From: Aspergillus flavus
Lineage: Eukaryota; Ascomycota; Eurotiomycetes; Eurotiales; Aspergillaceae
Direction: 5' to 3'
DNA length: 64,000 bases
Assembly (NCBI RefSeq): GCF_009017415.1
Contig: NC_092406.1
Span: 2,170,001-2,234,000, forward strand
Part shown: one piece after another, positions 46,974 to 59,702 of the stretch
How the letters are laid out: each line of letters opens with the position of its first letter
Position numbering within the stretch: position 1 is the first letter of the stretch
Notes under the pieces: generated by a model
What the model was told of the DNA's origin: nothing
The model's database searches: none
The model's input: only the letters and a program-made list of their open reading frames with translations
Made by a program: the position numbers and the translations under genes

Positions 46974-49900
46974 TTTAGGAATGCCGATCAATGCGGGCGC
47001 GGTAGAAATGGACGGTATGAGCGACGACGTTGTGGGGGTTTGCAAGGTACGCGGGAGTAGTAGCACAGATTCGTTCGAATAGTTGTGTCAACCAGAAAAA
47101 GGTTGTAGGCTTCGGAGAGAGGGAGGAGTAAAAGGGTGAGAGCGTGGTTGTTGGGCGAAAATTGCTTGAAGAGAAAATAATAAAACGAGGCTGAGTCAAT
47201 GCGTAACGAAGTAAAGAATAAAATAATAAATTCACGGAATGACGGAAATGTTTCTTTCTTGTTCTGCGGACGTAATTTCCACTAGATTCCCAGGCAGACG
47301 AGAATCAACCACGTGGGACAGGGTTCGTGTCAAGAAAGTCGAACGGACAAGTCGGCATTCAAAGTTTGGGGGAGGCAGAAGAATCGTGAGAAGTGACTAG
47401 AATAAAAACATTCGAACTGGGCTGGACTGGAAGTATCGAAATATCTATACCACCAGCCAAGGGCAAGTTTGAAGGGTCAGATCGATCCACTTTCTTCTCC
47501 CTGTTTAGGACCGGCGTCTTTTTAGTTTGAAAGCGAAAATAGTTTTTTTAGGGCCCGAAAGAGGGAGGAGGGAAAAACAAAACAAAATAAAATAAAATAA
47601 AAAATTAAAAAATTGGATTAATTGGAAATTTGAAAAAAAAAAAAAAAATAATAAAATCTCAGTGAATCAGGAGACTGCAAAACTGGAGATGCAGTTATGG
47701 AGCCCGGAGGAGACAAGCGCTTTTTTAGAATGGAGCAAATATTAACCACCATCAATACCAGTCTCGATACTCGTGAGTTATTCGAGTAAACTAGGAGAAC
47801 AGGGCGGAATGTGGGTTCAGTTTCAAGGTCAATCCCAGGCTGTCAACCATGGGGTAAGAAAATGATCCTCCATAGAGACAGTTGGGAGAGTGTGATTGTT
47901 TTCGTTGATTCTAGGTAGTATGTACGATGCCGACCGTAGGGCGGAGCAGTAAAGTATTATAGTCGAGGTTGCTTACTCTCGAGGTACGGAGTACATACGG
48001 CTGTACCTCAGGCAGTCTTTCTAATTCTAATGATTTGAGTTTCGGGTTTTGAATGAATGTACTGAACATCAAGTCTGTTTGGTCGATCAATGTATGGACG
48101 AATTACCCCATCGGTAAAAGCATGTTTTTACCTTACAAGGTGACGGGTCGGTGGGAAATCCTGAGTGCATTTTCGGACTGCAGAAACTCCCTATAAGAAA
48201 CAGTCGTCGATAGATTGGCTTAACCCTACTAATGGACAATCTCCCCCCAATTAGGAGGGTTTCTTGCATAGGTCGTGTCGTCATGACCGATCGTCTGGTT
48301 GACGGATTCAACTTTCTGGGGCGATCGCCGCAGTGGTTCGCCCTCGTCTCCTCTCAGGCACGCTCATGGTCCCATTTGCACAACTTCCCCTCCAACGAAT
48401 TACGAATACCCCTGCTCAGCGGGATTGAAGGACTAGGTTTTGGTCGGTTTAGGCTTTCTTATTTTTTTACTCTTTTGTGACTGTTATTCTAAGACCTTTC
48501 CCTCGTATCTGAACGGTTGCTCTGAGTCCCATCTATCGGTCTAGTCCGTTCTTGGCTGTGAAGGCCAAGAATGGACGGTACTATTGGATACCAAAGCCAA
48601 AAAATCCGATACCCTGGCGGAGCATGTGGCTTTCGCAAACGATGAGTGGTTGCCTGTCAATGCTATCTTAATGAAGTTATCGTTTTGAGTCAAAACTGTT
48701 GCCCGTTAACAGTCGCCGATCTCACCACCTTCGGTCGAGGCTGGTCGGACTGGGCGATTTCCATGGTCACCGTGCGGCTGATGCCAGAACGATGCCTGGA
48801 ACAGGGGATATGATTGGGTGATCGGGGACGGATATATCATCATGAGTAGAACATCTCCGATGTACTACTATACAACAGGTACGAGGTCTTGCCTCTTTGT
48901 CGAAAAATGAATCAAATATACAATTGACTGAATGAAAACGATTATGATGTTATCTGTTATCTCCGTTATCATCAAGGTACAGTACGTACATACAAGAAAA
49001 TCACATGCCTTGGCAGTAAGGAATGAAACGTATTTGTATGGTGGATGTTCCTTCCAGCCTCGTGGGTATCTTTGAGGGAACTGCGGCTGTGCAGCATATC
49101 CCGTGAGGCGGTTACCGTCTCCACTGCCGTCGTTTCAGAATTTAAGTCTGTCTGGGTCGCACGAACGAGACATGAAGGAATGTACGCTTATCCTTCTCCC
49201 CTGAGTGGACAATGACTAGAGAGTTATGATGCTATCGATTGACAGGCCTACATCTATCGTAATTGTTAACATCATCGAGCACCTTTGCCTCTGGAGTCCG
49301 GTATCACGCAACATTCCCTGATTGCGTGCAAGCAGTAAACTCGACATATCGACGTCAACCAGCTTATCAACCTAACGTAACTAGACTCTGTGACAAAACT
49401 TACCAATTACCGTTCCTTTTCAGGCTCTTTGCTGGCAGCTGCACCCCAGGATTGGGCGATGGCTGGTGTGATTTTTTTGCGCTCACGCATATGTTATGTA
49501 TGTATAGAGTGCATACTACTAGTACATTCCAGCTGTCGTCGCGCCTTGATCGCTTGAAAGAGTTAGTTAACTGCAGGCTTGTTCCCCCCCGAGGAAAGGC
49601 GGCCGAGCGTGCCGTAGTAGGACTACTATCTAGGTAAAACGTATGTGCATCCATACAGACATCCTGTGCCCTGCAATTGGCAACACATACACGGACACGA
49701 CACCCCGGAGTACTGTGTCCCTTTCTGAGGCATTTTCAGACAGTTATCTCCGACGGCTGCAGTATCCATTTTCGTTTCTTTTTCTTGTAAAGTAAACAAT
49801 GGTTATTTTGCATATTATTGAAACGCCCCTTAATCTTTTTCAGGACATAGCTCCCTCCACACATGCACCTCGAAAACGACGTCACTGCATTCCCCGCTCC

Positions 49901-51553
49901 ATGGCAGATACTTAGGGAATAGAGCTGGAGACGCTCGTCCGTTACTTTGTTAGGTTATATTAAATATACCTAGACTCTACAACGTTAACTTTTTTTAGGA
50001 CAAAAAAGAAAGGAAACATTGAAATTGAAAACAGGTGTGGTAAAAAGAAACTAGCCCTATTATTCTCTTTAATCCTTTAACTACGATTATTCGTGAGTAT
50101 TTAAGTACTCCGTACTCCGTACAGCGCTCCCGAAAGCATCATAACCCCTCCATGCCCATGCCACCTCATAACCAGCTGCAATGCACTGTTCCTGGTGTCG
50201 GAGGGGAACAAAATGTTCGTTCATCGCACTGACATCACATCTCGGATGCTTAAAGCACAGACACCCGGGAATCTATGCATGTTTCCTCATTTGTGTCCAT
50301 TCGGGCGCTGCGACGGAACATGTACACGCATGGTGACTCCGCACATTCAATACTGTCTGAACGTTCTCACGATCACCTCTTTTTTTTTTCCTCTTGTTTT
50401 TTTCTCTTTTCTCTTTAACTTCATTTTTACTACTATCTTATCGTAACTGGTAACCTTTTTTTTTTTTACAAAAAAAGAAGGGAATATGCGTCTCGTCACC
50501 TGAATTAACATCCGTCCTGTGTGACTGAAGACATGTACTTTACATCTCGACTGGTCAATAATCGATCACCAGACGCAGCGGGCACCGCAAGAAGTAGGAC
50601 TTGTCGCTTCTGGCGCCTGCACAATGTTGTAATAACGCGTGGGCATGCGGACCGCTCCTAAATTGGCGGCAATGCATGAGGCCGAAATAGTCAATTCGAA
50701 GACTCCTTCGTTCCAGCTAGCTTGTATTTGATGGGATGGGCAAGCCATCCATCAAATACCATACCATACCTACATCGGACAAGGTCGATCGAGTTGCCGA
50801 GGGACTGGGTTGCATTTTCCCTGATTCATAGCAGTAGCTCCTGCGAGAGGACATTACACTGACATCATTGTCTATGTTTTCCCCCGTGTGGTGGTCGGAC
50901 AGGGGTGGTTGATCGATGATTGCTGATAGATCTTCCAGCTCTTTTCCGGATTGGATGAGGGGGATCCATCGTACAAAATCTCGCAATCTCCTCGCTCAGA
51001 GTTGCTAAGGAAGTTGTGATTAAACTAAAAATCTAGGGACAGAGAATAGATCTGCTTGAGAAAAAGTTCAACTGTAGTTTGTTCCTGTCGTCGCTCTGTT
51101 TTTTTTTTCCCTTGTGTTCAAAATGACCAACGACGACGTCATGGGAGACTGACGGGGTTCCACCAACAGTTCTGTCATATCAATCATTATGTTGATGCTT
51201 TTTCTACCCTATCTCTATTGTAGCCATGTTTCTGGCTTCCCCCTCGCTATCTCCAGAGGGAGAGAATATGGTATCAATACATATAGAAAAAAGAAAAGAA
51301 AGAAAATGTCCCGAATGATTGATCTCTAGGACTGATTGTGGTTCAATTGCTTCCGGCAGGCACGGGACAGGGTAAGGTAATGATTACATACATCTCCAAT
51401 AACATCAACTGAGCAACTGCCCCGCCACCCCGCCTTGGAGCTGTTGACCGAAACCACCGCCTTGTAATAATAATCCAGCAAACCTCTTTTCTTTTTTCTC
51501 TTTTCTCCTTAGTCTCCCTCTCTTCACATACGCTAATTTTCATAATAGTCGCC
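46974..51553. other. Gene-poor region, 4.6 kb
   Basis: No supported gene. It holds an AAAAT-rich tract at 47576-47615 and an A run at 47634-47648, one TACGGAGTA at 47985-47993, two overlapping TACTCCGTA at 50106-50121, T runs near 50380-50410 and 50457-50468, and the leader of 6-phosphogluconolactonase with CT-rich sequence at 51480-51530. Frames here are short and without likeness. Confidence 0.5.
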
Positions 51554-52354
51554 ATGGCAAGCCAATCTCCCAATTTGTATAGCTTTTCCAATTCCGATGC
51601 GCTCGCGCAACATTTGAGGACATACGTCCTTAAGAATCAAAATGCCGCCCTCGCCCGGCATGACACTTTCCGAGTCGCAGTCTCCGGCGGCTCCCTGCCC
51701 ACTGTCCTAGCCAAAGCTCTACTTGCGCAAGGCAACGGGACCCCCGAAGACACCGCGCAGTTCTCGAAGTGGGATATCTTCTTTGCCGACGAGCGCGCCG
51801 TGCCCCTCGACCACCAAGACAGCAACTACAAATTACTGAAGGATGAACTGCTGAGCAAGATCCCTACGGAACTGGGTGCGCCCCGCGTGCACACCATCGA
51901 TCCCAATCATGTGAACGACGAGGACCCACAGGAGCTCGCAGACTTGTATCAGGAGGAACTGATGCGCATTTTCGCGGCCAAGGACAGCGTCAAATTGCCC
52001 GTGTTCGATTTGATCCTTTTGGGCTGTGGCCCCGACGGTCACACTTGCAGTCTGTTCCCCGGCCATGAGCTCCTTAGGGAGAAGGACGCTTGGGTCGCGG
52101 CCATTAGCGACTCGCCGAAGCCCCCGCCGAAGCGGATCACCCTCACCCTGCCCGTGGTCACTCACGCTGTTAGCATCGCATTCGTAGCCACCGGCGGTGG
52201 AAAGAAGGACATCATGAAGCAAATTTTCGATGCCGAGGAGGGAAGGGAACTCCCTTCTGCTCTTGTCAACCAAGGTGCTGGTGAGAAGGTCAGCTGGTTC
52301 ACTGACCATCCTGCTGTGGAGGGTGTGTCTTTCCCGAGACGTGGAAGCTTGTAA
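51554..52354 (+). CDS. 6-phosphogluconolactonase
   Basis: A single exon of 266 residues. It hydrolyses 6-phosphogluconolactone to 6-phosphogluconate, the second step of the oxidative pentose phosphate pathway, in the cytosol (yeast Sol3/Sol4). Family motifs: RVAVSGGSLPTVLAKAL (phosphate loop), WDIFFADERAVPLDHQDSN, and LILLGCGPDGHTCSLFPGH with the conserved GPDGHT. RITLTLPVVTHA and the C-terminal VSWFTDHPAVEG also match. Length is typical and no targeting sequence is seen. The start ATG sits in a Kozak-like context (GCCATGG) after a pyrimidine-rich leader. Confidence 0.95.
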   Translation: MASQSPNLYSFSNSDALAQHLRTYVLKNQNAALARHDTFRVAVSGGSLPTVLAKALLAQGNGTPEDTAQFSKWDIFFADERAVPLDHQDSNYKLLKDELLSKIPTELGAPRVHTIDPNHVNDEDPQELADLYQEELMRIFAAKDSVKLPVFDLILLGCGPDGHTCSLFPGHELLREKDAWVAAISDSPKPPPKRITLTLPVVTHAVSIAFVATGGGKKDIMKQIFDAEEGRELPSALVNQGAGEKVSWFTDHPAVEGVSFPRRGSL

Positions 52355-53322
52355 TGGGTGTACGGAGCATTGTAATGGTATGTTGAGTCAGAGCTGGTCA
52401 AAGTTGAACTCTTTAAGTGAAGGAAAGGGGGAAAAGTCCTAAGCTATTTGCGACCGGGATTCCTTCTAACGCTTAATCTGCGACCATGTGCGCCTGCTGA
52501 TCAAGATGGTGATGGCCTAACATGGATATATCCGTGTTTGTGAGACTGAACTGCTTAGGCCGTTGTTCACGTTGTCAGTCAAAAGTTTGTGTTATCTGTA
52601 CTTCGTGATATCACAGACAGTTCAAGTTGAATGAAGTAATTATGAAGCATGCCATACATGACTACCAATAAAAAGTTGAAACACCTCACGCTCATTGATA
52701 AATAGTACAGTGCGATTCCACTTGAATCTTTCCATTCAAGTTTGTACCACAGCCTTAATACTCTCGGTTCATTATAACTTTTCATCTCTTCCCCCTAGCC
52801 ACAAGCGGCACCACTACTCACACCTCAATTCATTGTGATTCCTGGCCTGTTCCCAAAGATTAGTTTGACTGTTCGAGAAGAGCATGGAATATAAAGCGAA
52901 CAACAAGGCACTCAGTCATGGTTAATAGATTCCAATATATATATATATATATATAGCTAGTAATGTAAACAAAATGAAAGTATATTTTCAATCTGCTGTT
53001 TATATCAAATAGCAGTAAAGCTCTGTTATTATATTCACACGTTATATCTACTGGCAGTATCCTTGACGAGTTCAAGTTCAGTCTAGAGTACTTGTTCTCC
53101 ATTGGGAAAGCACTTAAATGCCAAGCCTTTTTGAACTGGCACTGAAGCTCACCGCAGCACGAGGAACTTAAACTTGGAACAGGAGATAGTTGTTCGTACT
53201 ATTGACATAAATAGACTCCGACCGTGGATCGAAACTGGATTTGAGACCTCTCTTCTCTCCCCACGGATCTGATCCGAAGAATGCATGTATGATCTGATGA
53301 ATGCCCTTGATCCCTAGCCATA
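52355..53322. other. Spacer between 6PGL and coiled-coil protein gene
   Basis: AT-rich, with an AT dinucleotide run at 52935-52955. No gene is seen. Confidence 0.6.
52935..52955. repeat. AT dinucleotide microsatellite
   Basis: About ten perfect AT units in spacer DNA. Confidence 0.9.
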
Positions 53323-54918
53323 ATGCCAATACCCACTCGCTCCCTGTCGCTTCGGGAGCCCCGTAAACAGGTTAGTCTTGTACCTCCCTTGCCTCAAGCT
53401 TCCCAGAGATGAGAGCTGTTCTACGTACACCATCTGCCCAGCCGATGTTCTCTAACAATTGAAAATAAGCCCACTACGCTAGGTCGCTCAGCCTCGATTA
53501 GGACGGTATCGACCAGCACAAAGGCAGCGGCCGGCGGCACCCCTTCGAATCTTGCGGCCAGTAACGAAAATGTCTCGACTCGAAGCAAGAGCTTGCTGCC
53601 TGTCCGCGATGACAGCCGATCGACAAGCCCATTGCGACCTCAGCCGCCACAAGATAGCCGGATTGCTCAGCGAGCGAGCAAGCCGCCACAAGACAAGCTA
53701 TCCGCTGCACCGACCCTGGCGAGTCGTCGTCGAAGTCTAATTAAACCGACTCCATTGAAGACCACTCCATCTCCTGCGAAGCCTACTACCGTGTCTACAA
53801 CACCGAGACGAACTAGTTTTGCGCCTCCCCCACCCTCTCCAGCGAAGCAAAATGGGCGTCCAACATCGCCGAAGAAGACAGAAATGCCTCCCCCGCCCCG
53901 CCCGTCGAGGTCGGCTTCTTTGCGACAGCCAGCAAGTTCGAGTTTGGGGCCTCCTACACCAAGGGGTCATACGCGACACCGCAGCCAAGTGATCCCCCCC
54001 GCTGCTAGTCAAGTCTCTAGGAAGACAGATCCGCCATCGGCACCAAGCACACCACGTTCCAGGACCCAATTTTCGACCTACCAGCAACAGCCCTCCCCCA
54101 AGAAGCTCGCCAAGCCAACCACCGCTACCCCATTGGCCAGTGCATCTACAGAGCTGGATCCCTCCATGATACCCTCCCTCTCGCCAGAAGTTGCTGCGTT
54201 GCAAACCGAACTCTTACAGTTGAGCCTTCTGCATCTGTCTTTACTACGAGAGGACGCCGATTGGAAAGCCAAGGCAGAGAAGCAACTACGGATAAAGTAC
54301 AATACGGTCGCAGAAAAGCATCGCTGCGTTGTGAAAGAGGAAAAGGATTACCAGCAACGTCTCAATGGACAAGCGTTGCATTGCTGGCTCAAGAACTCCA
54401 TTGAACATAATGGTCACCAAGGATTTGCAGTGCAAATCCAAGTTCTTTCAGAGGTTGCGCAAGAAGTGTGCGACTTATCCGATATTCAGGGAGGGAGATT
54501 TACGTTGGCCGTGCAGGACTTTGAATCCTGGTTCCGGAAGGTCGAGGAGATAAAGACTTGTCGACATTACCAGGGAGGATCGGATCTTGATGTTTTCATC
54601 GACCCTCTCGATCGCGCCTGGCAGGAAGAAGTGCACGCTCTGACCATGAAACTTGAACTATGCTCGAGGCAACTGCAGAGTCTGGATATAATGGGCTACG
54701 GGGAGGTAGAACAGCTAGAAGGCTCCAGCCTTTATCGGACTGCAAAGGGGTTAGATGATATGGTGAATTCGATGATTGAGGAGTTGAACACCATCTGTAA
54801 GATTGAAGCGGACGTCGTAAGATCGGAACGACAGTGGGTTAGTCAGCTCAGCCAGCAGGTGGTCTCCACGAGACCGCTGGAGAAGAGGATCCCTCGAGTT
54901 GGAATGTGGAGATCATAA
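53323..54918 (+). CDS. Uncharacterised protein: basic Ser/Pro-rich head, coiled-coil C-terminus
   Basis: Two exons, 53323-53362 and 53483-54918, encode 491 residues. No ATG heads the long frame; it extends upstream to an acceptor (CTAG at 53479-53482) with a CTAAC branch at 53452, and exon 1 supplies MPIPTRSLSLREP in matching phase via a donor GTAAAC. Residues 1-245 are Ser/Pro/Arg/Lys-rich and disordered with several SPKK/SPAK-like patches, a composition common in microtubule- or DNA-binding tails. Residues about 245-480 are helical with coiled-coil character: EVAALQTELLQLSLLHLSLL, then WFRKVEEIK, WQEEVHALTMKLELCSRQLQ and MVNSMIEELNTICKIEADV. I do not recognise a firm family. The basic head plus helical domain resembles augmin HAUS8/QWRF-type proteins, but that is only a suggestion. 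Confidence 0.75.
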
Positions 54919-56917
54919 CCTTGGAAGAGATACCTTCATGGCAATGTGATGGATCAGTCACATAGGTCAATCTGCGATGTCCTGGCTCGGAGCATATCCC
55001 GATCTTTTCATTGCTTTTCTTGTTATTTTGCGAAATCATCCTCCGCCATGAGCCGGTATACCCAGGAGTTGAGAACGCCAGCAGATGAAGGAGATACCCG
55101 GTGGAAGTTCAACGGAGACAACAGGAATTTTCTTCCGGGTAGAAGTCAAACTAGGGGCACATCACTCAGGGACGACCGAAAAGATCGATCTAGAGCCATC
55201 CACTTTCTAACCAAGGATGTGTCGTTACAAGGGAGAAAAAACAAGCTTGCTGCTGGTGGTCCTGGTTTTGTGAGACCCGGATGGTCTTGGAAACTGGTTT
55301 CTAACCCGCATTGACCCTTCCACCCGAACTTGATTGAGTGATGCATACAGTTGACGGTCGACATAAGACGACGTGTTATTCTTGGATTCCCTCGGCGGCG
55401 TGCCAGTGACAGAGGTTCAGACTTGTCGGGGGTTTTACGAGTTGTCTCTCTTTTTGTTCTTTCCCTCCGCCCCCCCGCCTTCACACTTTCTGGTTTTAAT
55501 CCTAGCCTGCCAGCATCAGGGTGTCTGTCCCCACCATTTTTAACCAGTCGCAGAAGCACACTGGGACGGATGTACTACGCTCGAGATGATAGGCAGACTG
55601 GGATCCTGCTTGGCGACCAAAGTGGAAGTTACTCTGGGACGTCCTATAAGTGATCTTTGACCATGAACATGACCCTGGTATGCTTGCTATGACTTATGAG
55701 AAGAGTAATGAAAATATGATTAATTAATGCACCCGATAAGCTCCTCTTAGCGGGTTACCACTGCGGTTAGACCAAGGATCATATATATTAGGCCACGTTG
55801 ATGGAGAGACGTTTTCTTAACTAGAGTCTAGATGTCCCAGAATGATGACTAAACCGTTTTGAGGATGGTTTCGTTGTCGTCATCGAGTTTCCAGTGTAAC
55901 GTACTCGTAATCCGACTATCGGCCGGACCTAAAGAACTGTATTTCCTTACATCAACTGTCGCTACCTCCTTAGTTGCAGGAATGTCCTGGAGCGGGAACT
56001 CCTAGTTATCAATCAACATGTTTCCGAGATATATAAAAAGAGCCCGTGGCATGAGTCCACCGATGAAAGCCTTTGCTGACTTGTCTTTTCCTCCCCTTTT
56101 CTTTTTTCCTTTTCTCGCTACCACTGAATCTGGTCCAGATTAAGGAAGGCTTGGCGTCTCCATGGCGAACCAAAGAATGATCTTTTAATGACTTCAACCC
56201 GATGTAGTGTGGACAAGCTAAAAGGAACCCGATTGAAAACTATCCAAAACCCCTCGACAGGTTATCCATTGGATGCTCGCCCAAGGGTTGAGACGTGGAC
56301 GCGCTCTCTCTCACTGAGGTAGGGGCCCTGGAACCGTTGCATATCCTCGCCGATTTAATCAAGTCTCGACCAACCCGCTCAACGGTCGTTCTGGAACTGT
56401 GGAGCTTTTCTTTTTTTCCCCTCTTGCTTGTCCGGCACATTATCTATGACATTCCATTGCCTCTTACTTTTCTCTTTCTCTCTTCACCTAACGTCCGAGC
56501 TAACACCGGTGTTAGTCGCTTTTTCCGCTGATCATCCTACTCTGCTACAATTTCATTTGATGCAGTTTACTCTCACCTCATACGAGCTTTAGATGGAAAT
56601 TCCTCCTCTCCCTCACCCTTGCCGCGTCGCCTAAATACTCTACTAACCGAGGTCGATCTCATCGCCCATTTGTCAGGAACTTGATATCGTCTAGCCTTCT
56701 TATGAACCTCCGCCGACGACTTTGACTTTTGGTCCGTGACGACGTCCTCTCGATATCGCTTTACGAAACGCAACATACTCCGCGTCGCATCGCGGCTTCG
56801 TGTTAAACCAGACGCTGACGTCACCGTAGCAGCTATTGCTGTCTGGAATCTGTTGCGCGCAATGATCCAAACCCAAGCAGATTGAACACCGTCTGTCGCT
56901 TGACTATCGCTGCCACA
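54919..56917. other. Spacer of 2.0 kb
   Basis: No supported gene. A frame at 54946-55314 is open but has no family likeness. From about 56400 the plus strand becomes pyrimidine-rich, the likely promoter and leader of the DCAF6-like gene. Confidence 0.5.
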
Positions 56918-59671
56918 ATGAAGAACTCACTGTATGACCGTCTCTGGCGCCGGGAATTGGGGGAGCCGTCGCACCGTGCTAGTATTCGCGGAATCTACGG
57001 ATCAAAGGAATGGGTAGACGATCTAGACATTGTTAACGAGCTGGGTGGACATACAGGTTGCGTCAATGCATTATGGTACGTTTGCGGCCCACTCACCATT
57101 GGCGGTGTCACTGTGTTCTTTCCTTTCTCTTTAGTTGGTTTCATGCGTCTGCTCCGCGTCTGACAACATCTTGCAGCTGGTCGCGGTCTGGTCAACTTCT
57201 CGCCTCTGGATCTGACGACCATTACGTGAATATCTATTCCTATCAACCCGAGTCGTCATCGGCGCCCTTTTCCTTGAATACCACTCTCCATACCGGCCAC
57301 AAGGCGAACATATTTTCCGTCAAGTTCATGCCACACTCGAATGATCGTACCCTGGTAACATGCGCTGGTGACCATCAGGTTCGGGTCTTTGACATCGAAT
57401 ATTCTAGCAGTAATGGTAATCTTGAGGCTACGTCTGCATTTACTGCCTCCGCCCGAAGTCGGCGATTCAACAATTTTTTCACAAATACCCGGTTCCTGAC
57501 TGCAGAGAATACCAATAGCCGTGTCTATCGTAGCCATGCGGATCGTGTTAAGCGTATTGTCACTGAGTCGTCCCCGTATCTGTTCCTTACATGCTCCGAG
57601 GATGGTGAGGTACGACAATGGGATCTACGTCAGCCTTCCTCCGCGTATCCCAAGCCGTTAGGTGGTCAAGGCCCCATGGCCTATCGACCGGGGGTGGTGC
57701 ATGATGATTCGAATGTTCCCCCGCCGCTGATATCCTACAAACGGCATCATCTTGACCTCAACACCATATCGTGCTCTCCTACGCAACCCCATTACATTGC
57801 GCTGGGCGGCGCTCATCTGCATTGTTTTCTTCACGATAGGCGGATGCTGGGCCGAGACTTGCTCATGGAAAGAGGGGACCCGGGCAGCTCTCCTCGCATC
57901 GGCAGTGATCGCGAAGATGAGTTGATGAGTCAAGCGACAAGATGTGTTCGAAGATTCGCACCTAATGGCAAGCGCCGGATGAAAACGCGGGACAACGGAC
58001 ATATCACTGCCTGTAAGATTAGTGATGTCAATCCGAACGAGATGGTGGTTAGCTGGTCGGGCGATCACATTTATAGTTTTGATCTAATCCAGAGCCCTGA
58101 TGCCAGAGAAGCCGAATCAGCACGCCAAAGGTCCGCACAGGAAACCCAGTCTCCGCGTAAGCGACGGAGCTCAAAGAATAGAAAGCGAAAGCGTCGAAAT
58201 GGCGCTTCGATATCATCTTCCGAATTTAGTGGTAACCGGCATCAATCTCGACGGTGGTCCCACGAGCAACCAGACGATGACGAACCAATGATTCGCGCAC
58301 GGTATGGGAACGGCGAAACAGGGGATGTTCCGCTATCAGCGGTCTCAGCGCCCACTTCTGGTGCGTCCAGGCGTGCAAGGAAGCAGGCAAGGTATCCTGT
58401 CTTGAACGAAGCACAAAGGCTTAGTATGCGTATTGCCAGAGCTCTAGTTAAGCTCCGCAAGGCTTTGTTCTCATTAGAGGCTACCGTACGAGAAGCAGGT
58501 GAATCATCGAGCCAGCTAGATCCGACCCTTTATGTTGATTCCTTCTCAACGGCGCTGACACTGGCTTCGGAGTATCTTCCAATGATGGAACAAGTCATGC
58601 GAACGTGGGGATACCCTCTTAACCCTTCTTCTGATGTGGTCAGATTCCAGCAGGCTCTTCGTCGAAACAGGGAGGCATCCTGGAGATTTGTTCAAGCCGC
58701 AGGAACGTTAGCACGCGTCCTGGGAGGCGAGCTCCGCGGACACCTTTCCCCCGGCATATCGTTTATGCAAATCATGCCCGCGCCCGGAGAGGGCAATACT
58801 ATACCTGAAGAGGCTCAGTTCGGCTATGATTTCCTCAGGGCCATACTACTGTTTTTGGAAGGAGGTAGAGAGGCTCTCATCTCAGGTTTCAAGAGTAGTA
58901 ACGAACATCGGCGGAATGTGCCACGGTACCCTTTGTCTGATGAGGCTGATGACAGTGCCATTGAGTCGGAGTTAGTCCCTTATCTTCAGAGACTCGCTGG
59001 CGACTCGCCCGTCGTGAACGTCGATGCGTCAAGGTTCGAACACGATAGCACACGTGTACTCTTCCCTAATCAACGCGCAGCAGTGACGGCTTTTGCAAAC
59101 GTTGTGAAACTCCCACTTGAAGACCTAGAGAACGCTGCTGCGAGAACCCATGATTGTGAGGGTCGTTCTGATACCTCCCATATCCGCTCCCTTGATCGAA
59201 CAGCCGTACGGCGGTTCTGGGGCTTAAAGGTCGCTCGCGGTATTTTAATGGAGGCAGGCACGGGAGTGAATTACTCGTTTGCCAATCGCGCCTTCGGTGG
59301 GTTGCGTACAGTACTAGAAGAGGAATCTGAATCCGAACGTGAAACGGGCCCAGAGAGGTCGCAAGCTGACATACAACCCGATTTCGAAGAGTATCAGCTC
59401 TTCGAACATCTCCACATGTTGTCTGCCATGAATTCCACCGAAGAAGCCTTGAATTTAGGCAGCGGAGGACCCGAGGCTACTTCTGGGTCTGTATCCCAGG
59501 TCATTCTCACTCCACCGACTGACGCTGATAGCGAGACAAGTGACAACAGCTTTTTCGAACAGCACGTCAGTGATTCTGATAGTGACGAAAACCATTCTGA
59601 TAGTGATGAGAGTGGATCTGATGTGGCTGTGGAGGAAGAGGAAGATGGGGAGAGTAGTAGTGACGATGACA

Positions 59672-59702
<31 letters not shown>

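Noticed and set aside
43441..51553. Intact transposon in the 41.5-51.5 kb desert
   Set aside because: No transposase, reverse transcriptase or long terminal repeats were noticed by eye; only simple repeats and short motifs.
53552..53740. ATG frame at 53552 as a gene start
   Set aside because: Wrong frame for the long coiled-coil gene; the spliced start at 53323 explains the missing ATG.
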